A stretch of 64,000 nucleotides of DNA. Source: Syngnathus acus. Lineage: Eukaryota; Chordata; Actinopteri; Syngnathiformes; Syngnathidae. Every line of letters begins with the position of its first letter. Position 1 is the first letter of the stretch. The notes below the pieces were generated by a model. It searched no databases. It was not told the DNA's origin and saw only the letters and a program-made list of their open reading frames with translations. Positions 1-28,434 of the stretch are shown one piece after another. The stretch spans positions 10,426,053-10,490,052 of the forward strand of contig NC_051093.1 in assembly GCF_901709675.1 (NCBI RefSeq). The letters run 5' to 3'. The translations under genes were made by a program, and so were the position numbers.

Positions 1-116
1 TTGGGGTGCGCTGAACATTTTCAGACGTTCCTTATCTTGTTGCTCTACACTCTTCCTAGTATTTGGACGCCATTCACAAAGCAAACGCGGAAGGACCGAA
101 CGGCGTTCTCCCTTAC

Positions 117-15771
<15,655 letters not shown>

Positions 15772-16010
15772 CTGCTCCATGATTTCAGCGTGCCATGACG
15801 GCTCTCCTCTTCTTCTTCTTCCCCGCGTAGTATTCCAAAGAACTCTCGTCCACGTTCTATTCCCGGTTTCTCCCGTGTCCTGATGGGAATCCTCGCCACC
15901 GGAAAAAAAAGACTCCCGCTCTCTTGTGTCGTACGCACACACACATTGCTGTTGGTCTCTTCCCTTTGCTCCTTTCCCCTCCCCCTTTCCCGCTGCAGAG
16001 GGTTAGGGTA
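15772..16010 (-). other. Probable 5' non-coding exon, minus strand (arhgap23 exon 1?)
   Basis: On the minus strand a clean donor CAG|GTGAGG follows position 15772. It is preceded by GC-rich sequence and, on its 5' side, by CCAAT boxes and a ZNF143-like site. The exon contains short upstream ATGs, one immediately before the donor, but no long open frame. The nearest minus-strand gene downstream is arhgap23, whose first coding exon (10902) begins only a short 5' UTR with no obvious promoter. I infer that this is its non-coding first exon, or the first exon of an unrecognised minus-strand transcript. The 5' limit is approximate. Confidence 0.4.
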
Positions 16011-16240
16011 GCCAATCAGAGGGAAGCAGCGGAAAGGGCGGCCGCCTCTTGATTGGCCGGCTGGCTCCGGAGTTGTGCCTCGCGCGCGCTCCAGCTGTCG
16101 TTCCCTCTCGTGCTTCCTTCACTAAAAACCTCTGTTGCCATTGACGACAGCAACCAACACGCTATTGGATGGATTTACAAGCCCCGCCTAACTTATTTTA
16201 CAGCGAGAGGGGGGGCATGTTGGGACATGTAGTCCTCTTT
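16011..16240. promoter_or_regulatory. CCAAT/ZNF143-type promoter region
   Basis: Three CCAAT boxes (CCAAT at 16012-16016, inverted at 16052-16056 and 16164-16168) sit in a GC-rich stretch with CGCGCGC. At 16215-16234 the minus strand reads ACTACATGTCCCAACATGCC, close to the ZNF143/STAF promoter motif ACTACAATTCCCAGCATGC. Such clusters mark constitutive vertebrate promoters. The donor at 15771 suggests leftward transcription; rightward transcription cannot be excluded. Confidence 0.5.
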
Positions 16241-17159
16241 TTTGTTTTAAGCCCGGCCATTCCTGTTGAGCGCAAGGGGGGTGATGACCCATACATCCTT
16301 TCAAGGGAAACTCCCAACCAGCAAATAACAGGAACTCCTCCCCACAAGTGAAGAGTTGAGTGAGACAAACACACACCCTTAAGGCTTTCAAGCCGGACGT
16401 GATGCATTTACGAATAACCGGCGGTGAAAGGGGAGGCTCAGGTGCACGCCGGTCGAAATTGGGGGAAATACAGTAGTGCCTTGACATCATTTGGCAAAAA
16501 ATATCCAATACTAGTTACAAAAATACCTGGTGAAGTCATCAGAAACCCAAACAAAACTGTCAAAGGGCGCCCCATGCTGGTCCAAAAAAACATCACATCT
16601 ACCACGACTTCCATTTGAATCATCTTTAATGAACACAAAATCTTTAAGCAATACAATGCCAGCAAGTAAGCTTTGGTGGTAACCGAAAGGTGATCTTCAT
16701 GCGTGTGTACAGCTAATAAATACCCAAAACAAGTGAGTTTAAATCACTGCGAATGCTCCACTGAGGTGCTTCCAAGCCGTATTGTGCTGACTTGTCACAA
16801 AAACAAGATGAACTAATTGAATCATTCGGGAGAGTCCATCTGTTAGCTTCTGCATGGAGAGGCTTCATTGTCCAGCCATTGGTTGTCCTCCCTGAAACAG
16901 ATGAGGCCCAATAACAATAAATACGCGTCACCAGACAACAAATATTCGGACATCTTCCAAAAAGCGCAAGATAAACATAAACATAGGCAAAATGATCCAA
17001 TTTACGTAATGCCTGTAAACGCATCCTGACCCTCGTCCGGGATGGAAGCAGAAGGGATGCAGCCCAAAGGCTCCTCGCCTCGCCTCGCCTCGCCTCGCCT
17101 CACTTCGCGTCGCCTCCTTTTCTTTTTAGTCGCACTCCGCAGGACCACCACCGTCATCC

Positions 17160-17372
17160 TCACAGCATGTAGATGATGTACGACAGAAAAACGAGGCCCA
17201 TAATTGCAAAGAACATCAACACCATAATGTCCACCATGATTGCGATGACGACAAATTGGTCAGAGAGAAGCGAAGCGAACTGGGCGGGAGCCGGTGTTTG
17301 CCTTCGGCTACAATCGGAAGACTTCGGAAATGGGCAAACAAATGAGATGTTATGCTCCGTTTTTTTGTAAGG
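17160..17372 (-). CDS. Candidate terminal exon encoding a C-terminal transmembrane helix (unrecognised)
   Basis: Read on the minus strand, an open frame starts after a plausible acceptor (TTAACAG at 17379-17373) and runs about 70 codons to a TGA at 17162-17160. The first part is polar (QTPAPAQFASLLSDQ) and the end is a helix of about 30 residues including VLMFFAIMGLVFLSYIIYML, then stop: a tail-anchor or micropeptide-like ending. No start codon lies upstream in frame, so an upstream exon would be needed, or a start at an internal Met giving about 25 residues. An ATTAAA on the same strand (16630-16625) could serve as its poly(A) signal. The phase at the acceptor is 0, which matches the donors of lasp1 exons 4 and 6, so an alternative lasp1 terminal exon is possible. 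It could equally be chance within a long lasp1 3' UTR. I recognise no family. Confidence 0.3.
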   Translation of the reverse strand, partial: PYKKTEHNISFVCPFPKSSDCSRRQTPAPAQFASLLSDQFVVIAIMVDIMVLMFFAIMGLVFLSYIIYML

Positions 17373-17741
17373 CTGTTAAGCACCCAAATAAGATGACTTG
17401 GGACAATATTTCAAATCTACCACTATCGACTAGTTTGTTTAGTACATTTTAATATCGTGCATGTGTACGTATATCATGTTTAGTTTGTTTGAAATTTAGT
17501 TAGCCTTTTACGGTCGACACCTGGCAGACCAGAATCGGAGCAAAGAGTACTACACGTATTTTAAAAGGTCTTGAATCCGTTTTGATGAATGTGTTTATGG
17601 GGGTTCCTCATAATCACAATGTGTTATTGTGCATTTAATACTCATTGAATAAAGAGGAACACACGGCTAAGGTGTCGTTGCAGGGTAAGTCCGCCAGGTG
17701 GCGATGAAGATATTTCCCTCAAGAAGAAAACGCTTTTCTTT

Positions 17742-17782
17742 TCTGCTTACCCCAGTAGGGGTCGCCACAGCGCATCATGAAC
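17742..17782. repeat. Fragment resembling a common fish interspersed repeat
   Basis: The segment carrying GGGGTCGCCACAGCG (17758-17772), preceded by TTCTGCTTACCCCAGTA, resembles a short motif I recall from many fish interspersed repeats. Only about 40 bp are recognisable, so class and borders are uncertain. Confidence 0.35.
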
Positions 17783-17814
17783 TTCGGACAGAGGGAAGTC
17801 AGTCAACCAGAGTC

Positions 17815-19034
17815 TTGAGAAAAATGACTTTTATTGAATCTGCAGAATCATTAAGTACAGTTTGAAGTGCTGTGACACGAGATGATATCTGGTCCTAACA
17901 TCTGACAATGTCTTGTACTTTTTTTTTTTAAAACGTGTCAATATGCATATGCTATCTTTATTCCTTAAAAAATGACATTAAAAAAACAAGATGCACAAAA
18001 CTGGTCTGCAAGCTTCCACCTGCGCGATTACAAGATTCCTATGATGACGTGTACATATAAGCGGCGATGATGAGAAGCATGGAATGACGGGTCAGAAGCA
18101 CAGATGGAGAAGGCTCGGTAGAGGCGAGGACGGGATAACTTGGACGAGATAGAGCGGAAGAGGGCCCAAAAACAAACCATCAAATAAATTGTGAGTAAAG
18201 ACTGACGACGCCTATTACGATACCCGATTGTAGAAATGTCCGCTAGCTACGTCGAGAGAGCAACGGCAGAAAAGCGTGGCGGCCCCCAACCAACGGTGCC
18301 CTTTTTGGTGATATCAGGCGTACGCGTTCCGCTCGCTCCACCACTGCACTGCTTCCTCATCCGACTGCCACTACCTCTTTTTTTGCTGTTGTTTGCATTT
18401 GATATAAACTCCTCCACCTTCATCAATTGCGTTGCTGGTTTATTTATTTCGTACACATGACAATTTGTCCTGTTCAAAAGAAGCATTTTACGATAAAGAA
18501 AAGAAAAAAGGCGAACAAAGGAAAAAGGAGCACAAGATAGGAGAGGATCGATAAGACATTCTTTCACATCTAACAGAAAAATAAAGATTGGAATGTTGTT
18601 GAAGCGGTGGAATAAAAGGTTTAAAAGTGTCAGAATACAGAGTTGTGCTGTGTACGCAAATGTTGGGGCAAAAGGGGAGGGAAGTCAGGCATGCGCCCAC
18701 ATGCAAACGTTCCCCAACTTATCCCTGATCCCTCTTGTGTCTGCCCGACATTAAAACAAAAAACAAACAAAATGCCGACGAGAGCGGCAGGAGCTCCGGA
18801 TTCCAGTCGAACAACATTACCCACAATGCAGCGCATCACATTGGGTCTATAAATATATTAAGAGTAAAACACTCTGTTAGGATGGACAGCTGGCTGCTGA
18901 TCCCAGGGTTCAAAGAGCAAAGGAATGTAGACGCAACTGAGGTGAAATTTTCTTCCAGTCATGGAAAGGAAAATGTACACGCGTACACAAAGAAACATCG
19001 GCGAGCGCACGATGAGGGACTTTCCAAATATTTG

Positions 19035-19065
<31 letters not shown>

Positions 19066-19299
19066 ATTTTAAGTGCTATAGGTGGAAGAGACGTAGATGA
19101 GTGACATCCAAACATCAGCACAGACAGACAAGAAAAAGTTAAGACAGAAGAAGGCTTGAGGTTAGCGAGCTGAACAGCGAGAAAGGGGAGAGGGGGGTGG
19201 GGGGGCAAATCAAGAGAAGCGGCGTTAAAGATGAAATGGCACTGGTCTTTTTTTTTTTTTCTTCCTTTTTTCTCATTTCCCTCCCTTTTCTCTACCTCT

Positions 19300-19341
<42 letters not shown>
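17815..19341 (-). other. lasp1: lasp1 3' UTR (proximal end)
   Basis: Sequence after the lasp1 stop has no further exon. On the minus strand a (GA)n tract begins directly at the stop codon (19343-19302), followed by an uninterrupted run of 27 C (19065-19039). AATAAA signals on this strand occur at 17962-17957 and 17835-17830; the second is followed by GT-rich DNA and may be the proximal poly(A) site. A distal end near 16.6 kb (ATTAAA at 16630-16625) would make the UTR 2.7 kb. Confidence 0.55.
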
Positions 19342-19345
<4 letters not shown>

Positions 19346-20624
19346 ATGGCCTCCACGTAGTTGGCGGGCAGCATCCCTTGCTGATTGGTGCGCTCCACCC
19401 GGCCGTACATCCAGCCTTCGTCGATCTGCTGCACGTCCACGATCACGTCGCCGTCAATGAAGGAGACCTCGTCCTCGTCGGCGGCGGCGTAGTCGTACAC
19501 CGCCCGGTACCGCTTCTGTGGACCCACACAGCCCGCCCTTTGACGTTTCAACAAGATTGGGGCGACACTGCACTCGTCTGAAATAAAACGGGTGTTTGTT
19601 TGGGGCCGAGCCAAGCCAAGGGTGACGTACCCCAGCGCTGGAAGGCGGTGCGGCAGCTGCCGGGCGCACAGGCTCAGGAGTAGGATCGTAGTGGTAGTTC
19701 TGAGAGGCGGCCACGGGCTGGTAAGCGGCTGAACACAAAAACACCACAAGATGGCCGTCAGCGGTGGTTGCCATTGGAACCAATTGCAAGTGCTTTTGCA
19801 GTAGGACTGACTACCTGGGGCAGGGCTGCTTGGCTGTGGATGCGGAGTCTTGCTCTCCTCATGGACATGTGAACCCTTGCTCTTCTCAAACTCCTCGTGG
19901 TACTTGATCTATTGGGGAGAAAACCATTTGCCGAGTTGACTTTTCTCTCTTACAGCTGCCTTCCCTTACTTTATAACTATTTCATACAGTCGTTCAGGTG
20001 ACATTTGTGTTTCGATAAAAAATGTAAAAAAAAAAAAAAGACTCACCGTGTACTTAAGGAGTTTTTCATAAAATAGTCACTAAAGTATTTATAAGGAGGA
20101 CCATTTTTTTACTCATAGTATTTGAAATCATTGTAAAGTACTAGTACTTGTGAAGAAAATAAAATGGGGTTAAATGCACTGTGTTCACTATGGCACAGAG
20201 ACAATGCAGTTGACTTTCTAACCACCAGGGGTCTCCCAGTTGCAACATGCCTGCAGCCGTGATGGGTGTGGGTGGGGATGTCGCGGAGTGCAATAACACC
20301 TCCGACCTCCACAAGCTGACAGACAGGATGTGACATCTTGGCCGGCAGGAAACCCGGCGAGCGCTATTGCCTAGCAACCGCCGCCGACACAAGCAGGTGA
20401 AGGCGACGGAAGAAAATAAATAAATAAATAAATAAAATGACGACGCCTTGCCCTTCATGAATAGAGGCCTGTCAACAGACTGACTCGCTGCACTCCCGGC
20501 CGGGTCAAGATTTATGGCTCGGCTCGCAGGCGCTATCAAAGGGGCCCACTGTGTTTAGCGGCGGCGACGACGAGTCCATTTGGAGCGGGCCGAGTGATGG
20601 ACAGAACAATGCTCTCAAGTGCAA

Positions 20625-20656
<32 letters not shown>

Positions 20657-20941
20657 GATGCGATGGCTCATTCCCCTTTTGAGGAGCAGTCTGATTTACA
20701 GGAAGCGGCCTTGCCCGCGCTCCTCAATGGTGGCGAATGGAAGATGCGGGACACAGGATGGCATTCCACGGGACGGGAGTGATTGCAAGCAGATGCGGCC
20801 GGCGCCTCAATCTCAGCTCGCCCCCTTCTGTAATGCACCTTTTACCAACAGCCTCCACTTCCGACTGCGTCGTCACGTGCGCTGTGTGCCATTCCCGTGG
20901 GAATAGTCAGTGGCAGAACATGAGACCAAGCGGTGTGTGTG

Positions 20942-20992
<51 letters not shown>

Positions 20993-22554
20993 ATGCCTCT
21001 TTTTACTTCACTGCTCTTATTTAGAGGCTAATTAATGGCTCTTGATGCGGGACACTGAGCAAAAAAAGGTCTGTACTGCAGCGAACGCATACTATTCACA
21101 GTAGTTAGTGACCAAGCCCAGACACAAATAGCAAAAAATTGTAAATCACGGATGCCCGACCCGTAAAATTGTTTCCAATTTCCTTTATGAATCATTTCTA
21201 CTACTCTCGAGTGGGGCACTTGTTCTCTTCACCCTATGTGTCGCTTGGCTTTATCAGATAGAAAGGCAAAAAGGAGATGATGATGATGATGAGCAAGACG
21301 CAAAAGCCAGTCTTGCAAGATTGACACTTACGTTGCTGATTTGGTCCTGTGATTTCTTGAGTCTCTGCAGCTCTGGCGTGTCTGTGACCACGGTGAAGGC
21401 TTTCCCTTTATTCTTTTCAAAATCCTCCTTGTAGAGAACCTAAGCAGAAAAGAACACATGACCACATAGCAAACATCACATCTACATAAGTGAGCTAACG
21501 TGCGCGTGTGCGTGCGTCAGCAAGACTCAAATCCAACATTATTCATGGCCGCTGACCTACATTCTTTTTCAAACATGCACATTTCTTTCATTTGAATGCA
21601 CTGGCTTTCTGGTGGGATAAATGAGCATAAGAATCCCAACTCCAAAGGTGGCAAGCATATATGGGCACCAGGAGATGGCATGTGGTGGGGGGGGGGGGGG
21701 GGGTTCTCTCCCAGTAAGGACACTTGAGGGCTGATGCATGCAAGTGTCAAATCAAGCAAAGATGAACTTTTTTTTGTTGGTCTCTCTGGCTCTTCCAATC
21801 ACATGGCTGCTTTCCTTCCCCGCCTCCTTTTTGTTCGCCTTCCTTCCTTCCTTCCTATTTCACTGCATATGTATGAATCCCCACCATGGAGAGATCTTTG
21901 GTCTTCATTCTGGGGATGTTAGCCTCTTTAAGACAAGCTCCTCCTTTCCTAGCAGCCAACCCCAATGGTCTGCCTGCCTGTCGTCTTCTTCCTCTTTTTC
22001 TCTCTCTCTCTCTCTCTCTCCACAATTCACTCTGTGTTCTTCCTTTCTCCCTCCCCCCTGGCAAAGTCTTGTAATGAGGTGTGACAGCTAGCTTCCATAG
22101 CAATAGGGTTGCCATGGCACATGAACATCCCCAAACAAACTGGCTTGCAAGGTCAGGGCTTGGACCCTAAACGGGCAAATTGTCACTGTCCTTTCCTGTT
22201 CTGTCCGCTTGTTGAGGATGAGCATGCATGAATAAAAACACCATCTGTCACTCAGCCCGTCGGCTATTACGCTCTCACCCCAATAATCCAACCCCCCAAC
22301 ATGTAGTGTAATCTGCACTGTGTGACAAAGACATCTCAATTTGATATATCCAACAGGAAACCAAAAGTGGGAGGAGCAAGAGTTTGCTGGGTCATTTCGA
22401 GTCTCTTTGGAGTCATTTTTGATTACAACACATGCCCTGCTTAAAATGGATATTTTGCTCCAACAGGAAAGAGGAGTTGCCCGGTTCAAAGCAGCATACA
22501 TAAAATGTGTAAACATGATTGCTGGCCACTAAATCACCAAGCAAGCGAGCAAGC

Positions 22555-22594
<40 letters not shown>

Positions 22595-23003
22595 CTGGCT
22601 GGAGCGGCCTTCAGCACGCCCAACGTTGAGCTTTTCATTTTTGTGGAACTTTGCCAACAACATATGTATACTTCCTTGCACTGCCTATGTGCGTGCGCGT
22701 GAACTCTACATCTGGAATTGAGCTTGCTCACCTGGCTCTGCATCTTGCTCTGCTGTTTGAGGCGGATGTTCTCTGGAGTGTCAGCCACGCAGGTGAAGTT
22801 TGCCTTGGGGTAGTGTCTGCAAAACACACGCCGAGCACCAATCAACACCCACAATGTGTACTCAAAACTGACAGGCATTTCTTATTCACAGTAGTCCAAA
22901 AGTTGAGCTAGGAGCCCCCGAAGACCGCAGGCACACAATGTGCCGTCGGGGGAGCCCGGGTAGCCAGAGAGAGAGGAAGTGAGGCTTGAGTGTGGGTGCG
23001 TAC

Positions 23004-23046
<43 letters not shown>

Positions 23047-23503
23047 GTAACAGCAGCCTCAAAGTTCCTAAGCAGGTGTGTGGAAGAGGGGGGCAAAAAA
23101 AATCAAATCAAAAATCACGGAACACAGGCACATTGACGGGGATGTAGCAGGAAGAGGAACGGCATATGACGAGACTTTAAAAAAACGTTCCCAGGTTTTA
23201 AAAGCTTCATTTCTACCTCAGAGTAGAGAAGAAACGGCATTCCAAAAAAAATTGCAATCCTGTGTACATATGGCAAATTGAAATAACTACAACCCCCACA
23301 ATGCCTCGCTCGGGGTTTTGGGCCACCTTGAATAGATGGTCTCAATGACCATGAGTAGCCCATTTAAGCCGCTTCTTTACACTTTCTTTGACAACACATT
23401 CAAAATAAATTCCCCTGTAATCCTGCTGCCATTATTTTACAGCCAGAGCTGTAAAATTGAGTGAGCAGGACTCATTGTCATTGGCTTTTGAAAAAGAAGG
23501 CTC

Positions 23504-23546
<43 letters not shown>

Positions 23547-26500
23547 ACTCACTCAACCAAGCGTACGTTATAGTGCGGGTGAGTCCCAAGAACACGCATC
23601 CGTCAGTCAGACTGTGTCACGTAAAATTGACTCACACATTTGAGTAGGAGGCACATGCATAAATGGCAAGCGCAAAAAGGAAGGACGCTTTGCCCAGCAG
23701 GGGGCTTAATGGCGACACGTGTGTGTTGTAGCTATACTAGGCACCGTGGGCGCACACACATGCTCTGTCGGAGAGTGGCGACGTCCACATACTCGGAGCG
23801 GGAAACGCGGCGGCGGCGTTCAACGGAAGGGAGGGCCTGCAAATAGCAAAGGGGAACATTTGAAGGAGACGGACTGCAGCCTGTCACTCGGAAGAAGAAA
23901 ATCCCCGTGAAAGAATTGGCGCGCGGACATTCTGAAATCAACTCGTCCAAACTACACAGCATATTCAATTTGAATGGAGCACACTTAAGCAATAGAAATG
24001 GTTTCTTGGGCGGGCAGCGGTGTTGACGCTCAAGTGGACTCTTTTAAACAAATGGGAAGAGGCCAAATAAACACGCCGTGAAGAGTCTGGCTGCTGCAGA
24101 CGCCACCAGCGTAAGGGGCCCAGCAAAAAACAAAAAGGAGAAGCCAGAGAAAAGAATTCAAAAAATGGCCGGCCGCACTCAAATAGGTGCTACTGTATGA
24201 GCCTTCACAGAGTTTGATAATAGCGTGATTGGATGGATGGCTGGCTGGCTGGCTGGATTGTGCACATGGAATAGCGTTGCGCTGCTCCGCCAATGTGCAC
24301 GAGTGAACGGCGTCTCTGTTCGCAACATCTGTGGCAGTCCAAACGCGTGGCGCTCCGTTACAAGTTGGGCCGTGCGAGGAGGTGAGCATAGACGCACAGC
24401 CGACATTGTACTCCCTACTCCCGATTTTTGCCCAGGGCAGACGGCCGATTAACAAATCATCTTTTGTTTGTTATCTTCCGTTCCATTTCCACGCAGCCTG
24501 GAAAGTGAATTCATGAGGCAACAAGTGCAGCACTCAATTGAGATGAAACTCGGGCTCACCGTTTCAGTTGACATCATTTCTTTTGGTTAAAATGGCGCTC
24601 GCTACATAAGCACTCCAATGTCTTTATTTGCATCAACCATGAACCAAAAGAGAGATTTACTTGAATCTCATAATTGATTGTAGCGCAGAGCCGCGCGGAT
24701 ACTTCAAACGGAATTTTTCCGCAATCTAAAGCCTCCCCGACAAGCGCGCATTTATTGTCTGGCTCACATATTGGGGGGGAAAGCAGCCGCCAAAAACGAA
24801 AGTCCTCGCAAATTCTCCGACTGAAAAAGGAAATAAGGGTGTTGTTCAATTCAAGCCCTGGCTCAAAATAAAGAAAGAAGAAATATCAATCAATCGATCC
24901 CAAAAAAAATCAAAAATCTCCGTATGATAACGCCATGGCTTGGCGGCGCAACGGTTGCCGAATGAAAGAACAACATCATTCTAAGAGGGGAGATTCCGCA
25001 GATTCCACATTTTGTGTGTTGCGGCATGAGTGAACAAGCTAGTTAGCGCCGTGTCCTCCTGTGTCACTTGAGAGGAACTTTAGGAATTTCCTTTGTTGAC
25101 CCCACTCCCTCCCACCAGCGAGGAGGGAGGCGCTTTCCACACCACATATTACAGGACTTTTTCTGTCAGCGAGGAGAGCGAGCGAGCGAGCCATGGCGCA
25201 CTCCCTCCCAGATAAACAAGGGAGGAGGGGAAAGAGGAAAGAAGGGCCTCCACGTCACGTCAGGCCAGGACAAGCACAAACGCATTGAAGACTTACGCAG
25301 AGCAGTACGGTCTCTTGGCAAAGCCTTTGTAGTTCTTCATGTTTAGAGACATATTGCAGGTCTCGCAGCGGAAACATCGCGAATGCCAGTACTGTGGGAG
25401 AGAAACAAAACATGTCAACACGTTAAGTTATGGAGACAAAGAAAATGGCAAAGTATTTGCAGGCCAATTACACGGTGGCGGCTCTTTAGAGCCTGGGAGG
25501 GCAGGGCAGGGCAGGGCAGGGCAGGGCAAGCCGCTGGAAAATATAGAAATACCCTTGGAAAGTTGACGCTCAGACCGCTCCCATTAGCACCAGAATCTGC
25601 CAGGTCGCTGCTAATTAAAATCTTCCACCACAGTTGCGCTGCCCTACAAATTCCTCTCAAAATGGCAGTTGAGGCAGGGAGGGCATTTTGTTAGCGCACA
25701 CATCTCAACCAAGAGATGAAAAGACAACTTCTCCTTCCTGAAAGCCACTCGCGGTCAAGTATTTGGAGCAAAACAAAAAAAAGAAATGGACTTTCAGGCT
25801 CTAACGCTATTGTTAGAGAAGCAAAAGACAAACTTTGGAGAAAAGGAACTATTGTGTCCCTCCCAAGGAAGGAAGGAAGGAAGGAAGGAAGGAAGGAAGG
25901 AAGGAAGGAAGGAAGGGAGAGTACCAAGGAGAGAAGGAACAGACAGCAGTGTGGCAGCCATTGGATGGCCAGAGTGAGTTGGCATTGTTGGTGACAGCCC
26001 CAATGTTGCGAGCGACCATTGTAGCGCTTGCGCTTTCAATACAACTCCAATGGAAAGCCATCCTCTCAGCTCGTACTTTGGATCTTGGCAAAAACAAACA
26101 GCGCACGCTCGCTCGCTCGCTCGCTCGCGCGTTAACTATTTGCAAAAACCTGCCGATCCACGTTCCACCTGCCCGTGTCACGCCATGCACACTTCCTCTT
26201 GCCACACAGCAGACCGCAAGCGGCACATTATTGTGGCTCAAGCGCAACCTGAACTTGAAATGCGCCTACGCCCAGAAAGGAGTTGCCTTAATGACTTCCA
26301 TTTAGTTGCTGCCGTCATTCGATTGATTGACTTTTTTTTTTTTTTTTTTTTTGGGATCTAGCTGCCCCAATCCAATACATCATTTTGAAATGGGCTAAAA
26401 TGATCTGGCAGTATTTTGAAATAGGCTCAAATTCTTTGGCAGCATCAGTGGCCGGCCACACACAGGCGTGCGTACAAATGTCAGCTTTGTGAGGAATGGC

Positions 26501-27261
26501 CTTAACCTTATATTATTCTCCACGCGCTATCAAGCATAATGACCAACGGCAGGCAGGCAGGCAGGCAGGCACATGGCACGCGTGCGCAGTGGCACTCCCT
26601 TCATTGTGTTTGCGTTTCAAACAAGTGGAAGCAAAAGATGTGCGTGCGGACGGACCCCCGTCATTTCCTTTTGAAAGCGCAGTCTGCTAGAGCATCAAAT
26701 GGTTCGGATAGCGCCGTCTTCCGTGACTGGGCAGCGAGATGGAAAAATGAGGACACTGCTGAGATGGAGCGCCAGAAACAGCCATTAGAAGAAAAAAAAA
26801 ACACTACCGTCTCGGTGCGTCGTCTTCACGGCTCAAGGGCACATGCGTGTGCGGCGTACATGCGTGTATGAATACACACGATGTAGGTTATATACATACA
26901 TTGATGCTCAGTCAGGCTCACGGAAATCGCCCAAATAGTGGACAGTGAAGCTGCTAGCACTGGTGTGATAACAAACCTCCAACCTTGAGGGACTCCATTC
27001 TAGTCCTTTAGCCGATGATTCTAACGTGCCACCGTGCCCGGACTGTTTGCAAGGAAGTCAAGATTCAAGACTTTTTAAGAACCTAACGTATGACTTTTGA
27101 AATGCTCCCATTTAAAACCTATTTAGAATGTTTGAATGTTCGCTAAGATCAGACATCTGCTTAGCGAGCCCATGATCACACATTTAAGGACACTCGCGCA
27201 GTTTGTTCATCGAATGGAGCAAGCAAGACTTGGAAGGGAGATGAATGTTCTATTTCCAAAG

Positions 27262-27306
<45 letters not shown>

Positions 27307-27723
27307 CTATGAAAGCGTCGCACTGCTTCCTGGTTCCGATGAGGAAGTAGCCTCACACTCAGGTGACTGCCTGCTGCCGCTGCTAAATCTGCCGAGGCTT
27401 CATTGAGCGTCTGGAAAATCGAAATGGGTCCAAACCGTTGCTCGTCTCACCGTTTTCTATAAATGGCACAGAAACGTGACCTTTCTCGGAGGCAAAAAGC
27501 CCTGCTAGGACATACGTCGTTGCCGTCGCTAAGACTACCAAGGAAAGGAAGCGTTGCTGTCTTTTGGCAGCGCTCCTTTCCTTCCTTCTGCTCGGGCTAG
27601 ACCGGAATGCAGCTGCCACACAAGCAAGCCATTGTGGGGACTGGAGCGCCGTAGAGGCGAGCAAGGAGCTTGGCAGGTAAAGCTTCTTTTTTTTTTTTTT
27701 GAAGGTAGCCACAAATAGCAAGT

Positions 27724-27760
<37 letters not shown>

Positions 27761-28382
27761 GTCAACCTGAGCTGACAAATGACGAGAGCCCGCGCGGCAT
27801 TTTGACACAGCGCGTTCCTTCCATCTGTGCTCCACCTCTGGCCAGATTCCAACCAGCGCAACTCTAATTGTAGGGAGGGGAACGCAGACAAAACATCCGC
27901 ATCCCATGCATTTGCACAAAGCCTGAGTGCCAAAACTTCCAATAAGGCACAGGCAGACGCCATACAAGTACACTGTGCACTGGATGTGAAAAGAAGAGCT
28001 AGCTCATGGAGATAGGGCAGATGTCCATCGACAAAGACGTGGCCATTGGGAGAAAGGGTGGGATTGATTTTCAACAGCACGTCCATTAGACAAATGGGCC
28101 ACTTGGCCTCCAGCTCAGTTGCAAGAGGCAAGCCACACCCACATCTGGAGTTGCAGCAGGCGTGCGTGCGTGCGTGCGTGCGTGCTCTGGCTTGCGTGGG
28201 GCCACAAGTTGTGGACAACACCCTTCAAGAAAAACAAAAGACTCTCTCCAATATGTAAAGTCACACACTCGCCCAGGAGATTTGTTGTTCCTTGTGCTGA
28301 TGCTTCATAATTGATCAGAACTGCCACCTGACCACTCGATTCAGTCTCCTCCTTGGGACTGAAAGCAAATCTCAACAAGTGA

Positions 28383-28434
<52 letters not shown>

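Noticed and set aside
27383-28221. Minus-strand frames of 196 and 228 codons in lasp1 intron 1
   Set aside because: Include translated (GCA)n and T-rich tracts; two overlapping frames are equally open and neither has family features.
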